From: Enterovibrio baiacu | GTDB taxonomy: Bacteria > Pseudomonadota > Gammaproteobacteria > Enterobacterales > Vibrionaceae | Assembly (NCBI RefSeq): GCF_004120195.1 | Contig: NZ_SCHN01000010.1 | Coordinates: 219,125 to 283,124 of the forward strand | Length of the DNA: 64,000 bases | Direction of reading: 5' to 3' | In this document: in pieces, positions 17,868-26,305 of the stretch | Numbering within the stretch: position 1 is the stretch's first letter | Layout: every line of letters starts with the position of its first letter | Program-made: the position numbers and the translations under genes | The notes under the pieces: generated by a model | The model's database searches: none | Seen by the model: only the letters and a program-made list of their open reading frames with translations | Told to the model about the DNA's origin: nothing

Positions 17868-18977
17868 TTAAATATTACCGCCCGGATTAAGCCCGCTCGG
17901 CACCGCGTCTGGAATGGTTTTGTCAAAGCTCTCGTCAGTCAGTGACATCAAGAAGGCTTCAATCGCGTCTATGGTGTCGCCGTTATTATCAAAGTCTAAT
18001 GCGGCGAGGTCAGGATCATTGCTTGGGTTACCCACGCCGTTGTAAAAAGCAATGGCATCCCTGAGTGTCCTCTCCGTGCCGTTATGCATGTAAGGCGCGG
18101 TGAGGGCGACGTTTCTCAAGCTTGGTGTTCTGAATTTACCGTCAATGCCGTTGTCTTCAATGCCTGCATTCGTCAGTTTAGGGTTGGTTTCAACGGTGAG
18201 TTGGTGCAACGAATAATCTGAGAACATTGGTCCACTGTGGCAGGCATTGCAGCCCGCATCTATGAATGCATTTAGCCCGCGAACCTGCTGTTGCGTCAGT
18301 GCTGATTCATCGCCTCGTGCATAGCGATCAAAAGGGCTGTTTGCTGAGATCAGTGACCTTTCGAATGCAGCAAGCGCCTGTGCAATGCGTTCATCATTGA
18401 TGGTGCTATCACCAAAAGCGTCGGTGAACAACGTTATGTATTCACCATTCGCATTGAGACGCGACACCACCTCATCTAAGATTTCAGCTTCCGTAAACTG
18501 GTCGCCGCGCATTTCTTCCTTCGAACGAATGGGATCGAGTGCTTGGTCTTCCAGCGAGGTCGCACGGTTATCCCAAAACATGACGGTCGCAGATGGGTCG
18601 TAGTTGCTGTTTTCATCAATCCCGTTGTAAGCCGTGTTGACGATGGTGGGGGAGTTTCTCTTAACCAAAGCGCCAGAGATACGCGCTTCGGACAACCCTA
18701 CACCGCCAACACCCATGCTGACATCAATGTGCTCGGCGTAGCCATTATCAGGGTGATGGCATGTCGCGCAGGCCACATCTTGGTTGCCTGATAAAATTGG
18801 ATCCCAAAAGAGTTGTTTTCCAAGTGCGACTTTTTCAGCGGATGATGGGTTATTGGCTGGCTCGATAAGGGTTAATGGCAAGCTGCCGACCTGCTCGCTT
18901 GTTGGGTCATCACTGGGTGATGCACCACCACAGGCAGCCAGAACGAGAGGAAGCATTACAGCGCTTAATTTCTTCAT
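17868..18977 (-). CDS. Di-heme cytochrome c peroxidase family lipoprotein
   Basis: The lipobox is LAAC with lipidated Cys16, followed by a Ser/Asp-rich linker. Two c-type heme sites are visible: CATCH at 70-74 and CNACH at 243-247. Distal-ligand regions such as FRTPSLRNVALTAPYMHNG match the CCP/MauG family. It should reduce periplasmic hydrogen peroxide using a cytochrome or other donor, or act in a MauG-like oxidation. Lipid anchoring is a variant on the usual soluble form. The outer-membrane-type gene lies just upstream (23-base gap, same strand), so the two are probably cotranscribed. Confidence 0.9.
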   Translation of the reverse strand: MKKLSAVMLPLVLAACGGASPSDDPTSEQVGSLPLTLIEPANNPSSAEKVALGKQLFWDPILSGNQDVACATCHHPDNGYAEHIDVSMGVGGVGLSEARISGALVKRNSPTIVNTAYNGIDENSNYDPSATVMFWDNRATSLEDQALDPIRSKEEMRGDQFTEAEILDEVVSRLNANGEYITLFTDAFGDSTINDERIAQALAAFERSLISANSPFDRYARGDESALTQQQVRGLNAFIDAGCNACHSGPMFSDYSLHQLTVETNPKLTNAGIEDNGIDGKFRTPSLRNVALTAPYMHNGTERTLRDAIAFYNGVGNPSNDPDLAALDFDNNGDTIDAIEAFLMSLTDESFDKTIPDAVPSGLNPGGNI

Positions 18978-19000
18978 GATGAAACCTATTTATGTGTGCA

Positions 19001-19555
19001 TTAGAAGGAGTATGAAAAGCTAAGTCCGGCGGTGAGATCATCGGAACCGTATTGGTTTACAACGAGCGTCGTACCAAAGGCTTTTTGCCATTCAACACCC
19101 AGCCCCAGCGATGCTTTGAAATCAAAATCCGAGTAGGAATTGTTGGCTTCTCGATCAAGCAGTGAAACGGCAATTTCTTCATTGATGTAAGCCGCGCCAA
19201 TGGAGGCTTCCAAGAAAGCGCGATTTCCCCAAAATTCTGCAAAATCCCATTGCGATCCAACATCCGCATACACGATATCTACCGCGCTGCCTTCTTTGTC
19301 GATGTCAGTTTTGTAGCCAGCAACGAGGAAAGGGTAAAAGGGGTTGGTAGACAGAAAGAAGTATTTGAATTCCGTGCCGACGAGCATTTCATCTTCCCCC
19401 CCGAGTGCGCCCGCGGCAAAAGTCTCAGCAGAAATGGCTATTTGAAAGGGGTTGCGCTCCTTGGCTTGAACCATGCCAGAGGAAAGAGCAAGAGGGAGTG
19501 CAAGAAAGGGGATAAAAACGGATGCGCTTTGATTTACAAAATGGGGCTTCATCAT
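19001..19555 (-). CDS. Predicted outer-membrane beta-barrel protein
   Basis: A signal peptide ends near MVQAKE (about residue 31). The rest alternates polar and aromatic residues in short strands, with many Gly/Tyr/Phe, and ends in GLSFSYSF. The terminal Phe is the signature of BAM-inserted barrels. At ~150 mature residues it would make about eight strands. I recognise no specific family. It is the first gene of a likely two-gene unit with the peroxidase lipoprotein, which hints at a cell-envelope redox or surface role, but that is inference. Confidence 0.7.
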   Translation of the reverse strand: MMKPHFVNQSASVFIPFLALPLALSSGMVQAKERNPFQIAISAETFAAGALGGEDEMLVGTEFKYFFLSTNPFYPFLVAGYKTDIDKEGSAVDIVYADVGSQWDFAEFWGNRAFLEASIGAAYINEEIAVSLLDREANNSYSDFDFKASLGLGVEWQKAFGTTLVVNQYGSDDLTAGLSFSYSF

Positions 19556-19802
19556 CTAATCACCAAGGACAAGGTTACGTGAATGGTTCGAGTCGACAGG
19601 TATAAGGGATGGGGTGTGAAAAAAATGTAGAAGTTGTTAATTTTTTACAGTGAGGCGTCTTGGTGGGGAGACGTTATGATTGTGGCTCTAAACGTTCAGG
19701 CGGGATCGGCGAACAAATAAACAGGCAAACGTGGGTTTACTATGCCACGTTTGCGGTGGGATTCTTCTTATTCACCTCGGAGAGACGCTAATGGTGTTTT
19801 CT

Positions 19803-20150
19803 TTAAAATCCGCTTAGGTCAAGCGCTACGGCATTCCCAAGCCAATAGGCGTGCTGTGTGTGGTCAGCAAGATCGTCGCCGGTGCTGGCATGCACTAACA
19901 CATTAAGGGTGTCACGTTGCTCATCCAGCCAAGGAATGAAGTTATCAAAATCCGTATCAAAGAAAAGCACCTGATAGCTCCACATCGTGTGGGGGCCAAC
20001 AGGTCTTTCATGGATTCGCCCGAGTTTGAGTGAAAACGCATGTTGGGTTTTCTCATACAGGCGCTTCGCTGCGTCTAACGTGTTTGCATCAAAATACACA
20101 TGGGCGTGGTACGCTTTATGTAGGTTTATCGGTTTTCTTGGGCTGTCCAT
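19803..20150 (-). CDS. DOPA 4,5-dioxygenase family protein
   Basis: This 115-residue protein has the family's signatures. YHAHVYFD near the N terminus carries the metal-binding His pair. GRIHERPVGPH and MWSYQVLFF follow, then LVHASTGDDLADHTQHA with conserved His. The family performs extradiol cleavage of catechols (DOPA in fungi and plants); bacterial substrates are mostly unknown. ATG 20150 has GGAG 6 bases upstream and fits the family length; a longer frame adds 26 residues without support. No pigment or aromatic-degradation cluster is adjacent. Confidence 0.85.
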   Translation of the reverse strand: MDSPRKPINLHKAYHAHVYFDANTLDAAKRLYEKTQHAFSLKLGRIHERPVGPHTMWSYQVLFFDTDFDNFIPWLDEQRDTLNVLVHASTGDDLADHTQHAYWLGNAVALDLSGF

Positions 20151-20384
20151 CCTTGTCTCCTCAGCCTTGGATCTTTCTTTCAGCGTAGCGTATTTACCCC
20201 TGTAGATTCCATGACTTATTTGCCGCACGCCGTGTGCCTGTTCGTCTTGTTATGTGGCGTCATTGGCAGATTTATGAATAATGACAGGGGGCGGCAATCG
20301 CTGTATGAAAGGGGCTTCAACACATGGGCACGTTTCTCTTCACCATCACGTCAGTTCCCCTCAACCATTAAGTAAGGATCCGGT

Positions 20385-21161
20385 TTGGCTAAAAAATATT
20401 ATGTTGTGTGGAAAGGCCGTAAGAACGGCATTTACACCGACTGGGCACAGTGCAAAGCGCAAGTGGATGGCTTTCAAGGTGCGAAATTCAAATCTTTTCC
20501 AACACTCGCAGAAGCAGAGGCCGCGTTTGGCGGAAAAGCGGGCGCTGGCGCTTCCAAGTCTTCTGCGGCTAAAACATCGTCAAGTTCCACCGCCACGAAA
20601 TCGAAGCCAGCCGCGCTGACACAGACGCAAATTACCGACATGCCTTTTGATATCAAGATTTTCACAGACGGTGCATGTGAGCCCAACCCTGGCGAAGCGG
20701 GAACCGGGCTAGCGGTTTATCAAAACAATACGCTGACTGAACTGTGGTATGGGTTATACCAACCCGTCGGCACGAACAACACGGCTGAGCTTCACGGGCT
20801 ACACCAAGCCTTCTTGATTGCCAAAGAAAAGCTTGCGAAAGGTCTGTCAGTGGCGATCTATTGTGATTCTCGTTATGCCATTGATTGTGTCACCAAATGG
20901 GCATCGGGTTGGGAAAAGAAAGGGTGGAAAAAGGCTGGAGGGGAAATTAAAAACCTCGACATTATTCAACCCGCTTATGCCCTTTATCAAACGCTGCAGT
21001 CGCAAATCACGATACATCACGTGAATGGCCATGTTGGCATTGAAGGTAACGAGCTTGCTGATCGCATGTCGATTGTGGCGATTGAGCGTCAAGATGAAGC
21101 GTTGAACCTGTATCAAGAAACGACAGAAATCGACGAGATTCTGGCATTGCGAAAAGGCTGA
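20385..21161 (+). CDS. Ribonuclease H with N-terminal viroplasmin (caulimovirus-type) domain
   Basis: Residues 3-50 (KKYYVVWKGRKNGIYTDW) form the hybrid-binding viroplasmin domain found in eukaryotic RNase H1. A Ser/Ala/Lys-rich linker (50-80) follows, then an RNase H domain. The four catalytic acids are visible: Asp95 (FTDGACEPNPG), Glu135 (NNTAELHG), Asp161 (CDSRYAID) and Asp226 (GNELADRMS). It degrades RNA in RNA-DNA hybrids. This is an accessory form to standard bacterial rnhA. The start is TTG at 20385 with AAGGAT upstream; it aligns with the domain start. Confidence 0.9.
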   Translation: MAKKYYVVWKGRKNGIYTDWAQCKAQVDGFQGAKFKSFPTLAEAEAAFGGKAGAGASKSSAAKTSSSSTATKSKPAALTQTQITDMPFDIKIFTDGACEPNPGEAGTGLAVYQNNTLTELWYGLYQPVGTNNTAELHGLHQAFLIAKEKLAKGLSVAIYCDSRYAIDCVTKWASGWEKKGWKKAGGEIKNLDIIQPAYALYQTLQSQITIHHVNGHVGIEGNELADRMSIVAIERQDEALNLYQETTEIDEILALRKG

Positions 21162-21481
21162 TACATACGCGTTAAGGTATTAAATCTGGGGGCGCCTCAG
21201 TTTCTCGACCCTGTGTTGAAAAAGAGGCGTGTTCATCTTTGTTTTCCTCCCCCTTTCATTTCCATTGTTTTGTCTGCGACCGCGCCCACCATGCCTCCAA
21301 GCTGTTTATAGTAATCAATGGCATAGCTTCGATTACTCACGTTTGGAGAATAATGAATTCAATTTGTGTGTATTTTCTGCACATTGGCTACCCGCTATCA
21401 TGAATACTCAAGGTGCGTTTTCGTTTCTCTGAGAGACGACATTCGCCATCTACCTGCTACGCAAACCAAGCGAAAAGGATA
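21162..21481. other. Intergenic stretch before the NmrA-type gene
   Basis: CGCCTC at 21193 can pair with GAGGCG at 21224 to form a hairpin followed by a T-rich stretch, a possible terminator for the RNase H gene. Nothing else is recognisable until the ribosome site before 21482. The rest is presumably the promoter of the reductase gene. Confidence 0.35.
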
Positions 21482-22345
21482 ATGACAGTGAAAGTAGCCG
21501 TTACTGCAGCGAGCGGGCAACTGGGCTCTGAGATTGTGAAAGCCACGGTTGCCTTGGTGTCGAAAGAAAACGTCATCGCACTGGCGAGAACGCCGGACAA
21601 CGCCAAGCACCTTGGTGTTGAGGTTCGTGGAGGGGATTACGACAACCCAGGTCAGCTTGAGGCGTCTTTGCAATCGGTGGACGTGTTGTTGTTGCTTTCA
21701 GGTAATGGTGCGCCGGATGGACGAATCGGTCAGCATCGCAATGTGATTGAGGCGGCCAAGCGTGCGGGTGTGAAGAAGATCGTTTACACCAGCGTGCAGG
21801 GTGCTGAAGAAGGCACGGCATTTTCGCCGATCATTCAAAGTAACCGACAAACCGAGCGAGACGTGCGTGAAAGCGGATTGGCGTGGTCGATTGGTCGCAA
21901 TGGCATTTATATGGAGCCTGACGTTGAGTACATCGAAGGCTATAAAAAAGCGGGTGGCATCGCGAACTGTGCAGGTGAAGGGAAATGTGGCTATACCACG
22001 CGCCCAGAGCTGGCCTATGCCTATGCAAAAATGCTGACGGAGGACGTGCATAACGGACAAACCTACAATTTGCACGGTGAGGCGCTGACCCAATATCAAG
22101 TGGCGGCATATTTGAACAGCGCGTTCGGCACAAAACTGGCTTACACACCCATGACGGTAGATGCCTATCGACAAGATCGTATTGCAGAACTTGGGGATTT
22201 TATCGGCACAGTGATCGCCGGCATTTACGAAGGCATTAGCAATGGGAAAGCCGATAACCCTAGCCACTTTGAAGCCGCTGCCGGTAGGCCGCATCAAAGG
22301 TGGCAGGCTTACTTTGATGCATTAAAAACCCAACAAACCGGATAA
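21482..22345 (+). CDS. NmrA-type NAD(P)H-quinone oxidoreductase (YtfG/QorB-like)
   Basis: A 287-residue atypical SDR. The N-terminal nucleotide loop is TAASGQLGSEIV, with ALARTP at the ribose-binding strand and IVYTSVQGAEEG in the middle. TYNLHGEALTQYQVA near the C terminus matches YtfG/QOR2 proteins. These lack the YxxxK pair and reduce quinones with NADPH or sense the cofactor. ATG 21482 follows AAAGGAT and places the nucleotide loop at the usual position, so the longer frame is rejected. It has no obvious operon partner. Confidence 0.85.
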   Translation: MTVKVAVTAASGQLGSEIVKATVALVSKENVIALARTPDNAKHLGVEVRGGDYDNPGQLEASLQSVDVLLLLSGNGAPDGRIGQHRNVIEAAKRAGVKKIVYTSVQGAEEGTAFSPIIQSNRQTERDVRESGLAWSIGRNGIYMEPDVEYIEGYKKAGGIANCAGEGKCGYTTRPELAYAYAKMLTEDVHNGQTYNLHGEALTQYQVAAYLNSAFGTKLAYTPMTVDAYRQDRIAELGDFIGTVIAGIYEGISNGKADNPSHFEAAAGRPHQRWQAYFDALKTQQTG

Positions 22346-22488
22346 ATGTAAACGCTCAAATAGCCAGATGTGAAGCAAGATCATCATGCTGCGAGATTAG
22401 GCGTGCTGAGTCAGAAATATGATACATCTTGCGTAGGAATACCCCGCTACCTTAAACGAGCAATGCTTGAAGACACAAAGGAGCGGGT

Positions 22489-22707
22489 ATGAGCGAGATC
22501 GATGAAGCATTTGGCGCCGTTGTTGACATGCACAGCAGCGGAAAGAACAAAGTGGAAATTGCAGGCGAACTGTCCCAGCAAGGGTGGAGTTTTTACGAAG
22601 CACTGGAATTTACCAAAGGCGTTTATGAATGTGAGTCCCTGTCTGACCCGATCATGATGGGGAGCTCACTTGAAGAGATGCGAAAGAAACCGCCACTCGA
22701 TATTTGA
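22489..22707 (+). CDS. Small conserved-type hypothetical protein
   Basis: A 72-residue acidic, soluble, helical protein opening MSEIDEAFGAVVDMHSSG. It has a good AAGGAG ribosome site 6 bases before the ATG and a strong terminator 14 bases after its stop, so it is probably a real single-gene transcript. GKNKVEIAGELSQQGWSFYE looks like a short helix-turn-helix-shaped region, but I recognise no family and do not assign a function. Confidence 0.7.
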   Translation: MSEIDEAFGAVVDMHSSGKNKVEIAGELSQQGWSFYEALEFTKGVYECESLSDPIMMGSSLEEMRKKPPLDI

Positions 22708-22718
22708 TGCGTTTGAAG

Positions 22719-22752
22719 AAAAACAGTCAGCAGATTTGCTGGCTGTTTTTTT
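22719..22752 (+). terminator. Rho-independent terminator
   Basis: An 11-bp stem, AACAGTCAGCA/TGCTGGCTGTT with one G-T pair and a GATT loop, ends in a run of seven T residues. It closes the small gene at 22489. Confidence 0.9.
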
Positions 22753-22978
22753 ATGCGCGTCCATCACGCGCGTTTTTGTCCGTTTATCCCCACCGTTCAT
22801 TTGCCTCTAAGTGCATATTTTTATAGGCAATCAGGTGCATTTTCTCCTAAGTGTTAGCCACGAGAAACGCGCCGCACGTAACATTTCTCCCCTTCAAACA
22901 GAGCGTGTTAAATCAAAGCGCTTAGACTGAGAGTGTTTGTGTCTGCAAGGTTTTCCGCATTCATTCTTTGGATTTATA

Positions 22979-24079
22979 ATGCTTTCTCGACGTCGATTTA
23001 TTCAACAAACAAGTGTGCTCGCCATGACATTACCCTTCACCCGCCATGTAAGTGCCAAAGGTATAACGAGTCGGTGGTCGATGCCTGATGAGGCAGCACC
23101 ACATGCACGGACATGGATGGTCTTTGGTGCCAATAAAGACATTTGGGGGAAGCGCTTATTGCCCGGGGTGCAGGAAAACCTCGCGAATATCGCCCTGACC
23201 ATCGCGGAATACGAACCTGTTTCTATGTTGGTTCCCCAAAGAGACATGGCAAGGGCTTATGCTCTGATGGGCGATAAGGTCGATTTCATTGAAAGTAACA
23301 TGAACGATCTGTGGGCAAGAGACACTGCGCCCTTGTTTGTTGAAAACGCAAACGGTGAATGCGCCGCCGTGGATTTCAATTTTAACGGCTGGGGTGGAAA
23401 ACAAGCTTACCGATTGGATGCGAAGGTGGCGGCGCAGATCGCCAAATACGCTCAAGTCCCGCTTAAAAAAGCGCCTGTGGTGATGGAAGGCGGGTGCATC
23501 GAGGTGGATGGCCACGGCACCGCAATCATTACGGAAAGCTGTACCTTGAACAAAAACCGCAATCCGGGCATGTCCAAAGCGGCGTTTGAAGACGCACTTT
23601 CGCCTTTGCTGGGGTTGGAGAAGATCATCTGGTTGCCGGGCATTAAAGGCCGCGATATCACGGATGGACACACAGATTTTTATGCGAGATTCACCACGCC
23701 AGGCAATGTAGTGGTGGGGATTGATACCTATCCTGACTCCTACGAATACGATTTAACGCGTGAACATGCCGACATACTTGCGAGTGCTACAGATGCTCAA
23801 GGTAATAAGCTGATTGTTCACCCTCTGGAAACGCCAAATACAGTGCGTGAGAAGTACGACAGCCCTGATTTTGCTGCTGGCTACGTGGGTTTTTATGTGT
23901 GTAATGGTGCGGTCATCATGCAAGAATTTGGCGACGTTGAGGCAGACACAAAAGCCAAAAACACACTGGTTTCATTATTCCCTGAACGTGACATCGTGGC
24001 GCTGAACGTGGATGCCATTGCCGCAGGTGGTGGCAGCATCCATTGTGCCACGCAGCAAGAGCCAAGATGCTTAACCTAA
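22979..24079 (+). CDS. Tat-exported agmatine deiminase / peptidylarginine deiminase family enzyme
   Basis: The N terminus SRRRFIQQ is a twin-arginine motif followed by a hydrophobic stretch, so the enzyme is probably exported folded. The mature part is a PAD/agmatine-deiminase fold. WARDTAP carries Asp115, EGGCIEVDGHGT is the substrate loop, DGHTDFYARF has the catalytic His231, and GGGSIHCATQQ has the nucleophile Cys356. The family converts agmatine to N-carbamoylputrescine or citrullinates arginine. ATG 22979 gives the best Tat signal. Location outside the cytoplasm is unusual for agmatine deiminase and argues for a different guanidino substrate. Confidence 0.85.
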   Translation: MLSRRRFIQQTSVLAMTLPFTRHVSAKGITSRWSMPDEAAPHARTWMVFGANKDIWGKRLLPGVQENLANIALTIAEYEPVSMLVPQRDMARAYALMGDKVDFIESNMNDLWARDTAPLFVENANGECAAVDFNFNGWGGKQAYRLDAKVAAQIAKYAQVPLKKAPVVMEGGCIEVDGHGTAIITESCTLNKNRNPGMSKAAFEDALSPLLGLEKIIWLPGIKGRDITDGHTDFYARFTTPGNVVVGIDTYPDSYEYDLTREHADILASATDAQGNKLIVHPLETPNTVREKYDSPDFAAGYVGFYVCNGAVIMQEFGDVEADTKAKNTLVSLFPERDIVALNVDAIAAGGGSIHCATQQEPRCLT

Positions 24080-24304
24080 GCGACGGGCGTCAGTATTGGG
24101 TGTGAATTCATCGCGCCATTTTAAAATAGTATTGTCTCCAAACTGCACGCGCTAGCGTTTCGTAACAAGAAATGAGAGCGAGATAGGCGTGAACCACTCT
24201 GTGCGAGAAAAGGCTTCTGGTATTATCAGCACCTAAGCACAATGAGCATGAAGCAGAAAACAGCATGTGGTCGTTTTCTGTATGGCATGAAAGGAGAGCA
24301 ATAC

Positions 24305-24670
24305 ATGGATCTTAAAGGTCTGGAAAAATATCTGGCAGCAAACAATTACGATTCAAAACCTGTCACCGGTGGTGTTCTGATCAACTTGGGAGCGCTGGTG
24401 GGACGTGTGCACGTGAAGTACGACGATGCCTCGAAAACCATGAGTTTTAATGACAAGTCTCGCTGGGTTACTCAGTCCATTCTCGCCCTTATCATGTTGT
24501 TTTTCCTTATCACCAACTTCAATGTGTATTCCCAATTGCAATTGTACTCATGCATCGCGGTCACCATTGGTATGTTCCTGATCTTTTGGTTTAAAGAAAA
24601 GAAAATCACTGCATTGAAACAGGCCTTAGAAGCGGCTGGCGCTTCACACAGCGCACCCAAAAAGAAATAA
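24305..24670 (+). CDS. Small inner-membrane protein, unknown function
   Basis: From ATG 24305, with AAGGAGA 8 bases upstream, the protein is 121 residues. A soluble N-terminal part (~60 residues) precedes two hydrophobic helices (SILALIMLFFLITNFNV and LYSCIAVTIGMFLIFWF). The C-terminal tail is basic and ends in PKKK. A longer in-frame version from 24242 lacks a ribosome site. I recognise no family. The next gene begins 51 bases later on the same strand. Confidence 0.7.
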   Translation: MDLKGLEKYLAANNYDSKPVTGGVLINLGALVGRVHVKYDDASKTMSFNDKSRWVTQSILALIMLFFLITNFNVYSQLQLYSCIAVTIGMFLIFWFKEKKITALKQALEAAGASHSAPKKK

Positions 24671-24721
24671 CCCAGCGATAAAGACGCGAGCGAATTGCAA
24701 TAACGCGATCAGGAGGAAAGC

Positions 24722-25153
24722 ATGGAATTCCACATCGTGAATGATCCCAACGCGGACGACATCATGGATGTGCGACGAGGCCTGATTGCGTTCAATGACC
24801 CGTTTGTTGAGGACGCACAAGACATTGATGTCGGCGTGTATGCCGTGGATGATGCGGGCAAGCGTGTCGGCGGCATCGTTTCAAAGATCTGGGGGAATTG
24901 GATGTATATCCGCTTTCTCTGGGTTGATCCCGCCCTGAGTGGAAGTGGCCTCGGTACCCAACTCATGAAACGCATGGAAGACTATGCCATTGCGCAAGGT
25001 TGCCATTCGGCGTGGGTTGATACGCTCAGCTTCCAAGCCAAACCCTTCTATGAAAAATGCGGCTATCAATGCCAAATGACCCTCAATGACTACCCAGTCG
25101 CTCATCAACTCCATTTCTTGACGAAAAAGCTGGTTATAAACCCCACGCCATAA
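24722..25153 (+). CDS. GNAT-family N-acetyltransferase
   Basis: A 143-residue GNAT protein. The acetyl-CoA loop is in LWVDPALSGSGLGTQLMKRM, close to the Q/RxxGxG/A pattern, followed by AWVDTLSFQAKPFYEKCGY in the C-terminal strands. AGGAGG lies 7 bases before the ATG. It is first of a tight rightward series with fosA (11-base gap) and a DUF1272 gene (11-base gap). Its substrate is unknown; the neighbour suggests a detoxification setting, but that is inference. Confidence 0.88.
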   Translation: MEFHIVNDPNADDIMDVRRGLIAFNDPFVEDAQDIDVGVYAVDDAGKRVGGIVSKIWGNWMYIRFLWVDPALSGSGLGTQLMKRMEDYAIAQGCHSAWVDTLSFQAKPFYEKCGYQCQMTLNDYPVAHQLHFLTKKLVINPTP

Positions 25154-25164
25154 GGAATTCGCTA

Positions 25165-25563
25165 ATGTTAAGCGGGCTAAACCACATCACGTTAGCCGTG
25201 AGCCATCTTGACACATCTCAGGCCTTTTACACTCAGCAACTAGGCTTTAAAGGGCATGTTAAGTGGGATGGCGGCGCGTACCTCTCCCTCGGTGATATCT
25301 GGCTTTGTTTGTCGCTAGATAGCCCCTGCGAAAAAACCGATTACACCCATATTGCTTTCTCTGTCGAAGCAAGTGCCTATGCCGCTTTTGTCGAAAAGAT
25401 AAGGGCGGAGGGTGTGATTGAATGGAAGCAAAACCACAGTGAAGGACGCTCGCTTTATGTGCTTGATCCCGATGGTCACAAATTAGAGATTCATGTGGGA
25501 ACGCTTGCAGATAGGCTCGAAAGTTTAAAGAGAAAGCCTTACGCTGGATTGGTCTGGCTATAA
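25165..25563 (+). CDS. fosA: FosA-like fosfomycin glutathione transferase
   Basis: This 132-residue glyoxalase-superfamily enzyme opens MLSGLNHITLAVSHLD, nearly the same as known FosA. Metal ligands are His7, His62 (YTHIAFS) and Glu108 (GHKLEIHVG). The WDGGAYLSLGDIWLCLSLD block and DPDGHKLE are diagnostic. FosA adds glutathione to fosfomycin with Mn2+ and K+, opening the epoxide. No mobile element or resistance gene cluster flanks it, so it reads as an intrinsic chromosomal gene. Activity is not proven by sequence. Confidence 0.9.
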   Translation: MLSGLNHITLAVSHLDTSQAFYTQQLGFKGHVKWDGGAYLSLGDIWLCLSLDSPCEKTDYTHIAFSVEASAYAAFVEKIRAEGVIEWKQNHSEGRSLYVLDPDGHKLEIHVGTLADRLESLKRKPYAGLVWL

Positions 25564-25574
25564 ACAAGGAGAGT

Positions 25575-25826
25575 GTGATGTTAGAACTTCGACCTAGCTG
25601 TGAGTGCTGTGACAAAGCCCTGCCGCCGGAATCTACTGAGGCGTTTATCTGCACCTTTGAATGCACGTTTTGCAAAGACTGTGTGGACTACGTGCTAAAG
25701 GGCGTATGCCCGAATTGTGGTGGAAACTTCTCACCTCGCCCACTTCGTCCTGTCACCTTGCTTAAGAAATTTCCTGCATCAACACAACGGATCGTTAAAC
25801 CCAATGGCTGTGGTGACGTGGCGTAG
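25575..25826 (+). CDS. DUF1272 cysteine-rich zinc-ribbon-type protein
   Basis: An 83-residue protein opening MLELRPSCECCDKALPP. Cysteine pairs CECC, CTFECTFCKDC and CPNCGG are spaced like two treble-clef or ribbon zinc sites, matching DUF1272. Function is unknown in the family. It is the third gene of the GNAT-fosA-DUF1272 run with an 11-base gap and an AAGGAG site. No clear terminator follows. Confidence 0.88.
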   Translation: MMLELRPSCECCDKALPPESTEAFICTFECTFCKDCVDYVLKGVCPNCGGNFSPRPLRPVTLLKKFPASTQRIVKPNGCGDVA

Positions 25827-26305
25827 CCTCTGAATACTGTATCTATTCATGCAATGAGCGATAATGAAGTTGGCGTTTTCTGAGCGTGCGTTACCGCCAT
25901 TAAACGTTGGCTTTGCGAGGGACACCCAAAACACCATAAACGGCGATGAAAGCATGTCCCATCCTGCTTCAATTCCGCTTTCCTACTGGGCTAGAAGCAG
26001 ATAGTATCCTGTATCAACCAGTGAGTTTGGGAAATCGGCTAGACCCTTTTCTTTCAAGACTGACTTTTCGTCATCGGCGATAAGGTAGGTCTTACGTTAC
26101 GCCTTTCGCATATTGCATGTGTTTATCATGGCGATAACGTCCTCAATGTTGGTGCTCACAACGGAGCTTTGTGCGCACGTCTCTAGCCAATCTTTGCCGA
26201 ACGGAATCTCAATTCTCCCAATCTCATCCCGCTTTTTGCGGAGCTTTTATTTTTCTGAGCGACCCCATTTTTCCGCTCAGTATGTTGCGTCAACAGGAGA
26301 GTCCC
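25827..26305. other. Long leader/intergenic region before the NusG-like gene
   Basis: About 480 bases with no convincing gene. A short CCGC-TTTTT-GCGG hairpin followed by a T-rich stretch lies near 26228-26255, just upstream of the NusG-like start, and could be an attenuator or weak terminator. I found no match to the ops/JUMPstart element (GGCGGTAGCGT) that recruits RfaH. An in-frame ORF continues upstream of the TTG start but lacks a ribosome site. Confidence 0.35.

Noticed and set aside
26040..26130. ops/JUMPstart element for the NusG-like factor
   Set aside because: GGCGATAAGGTAG-type text is present near 26078, but it does not match the ops core GGCGGTAGCGT closely enough.
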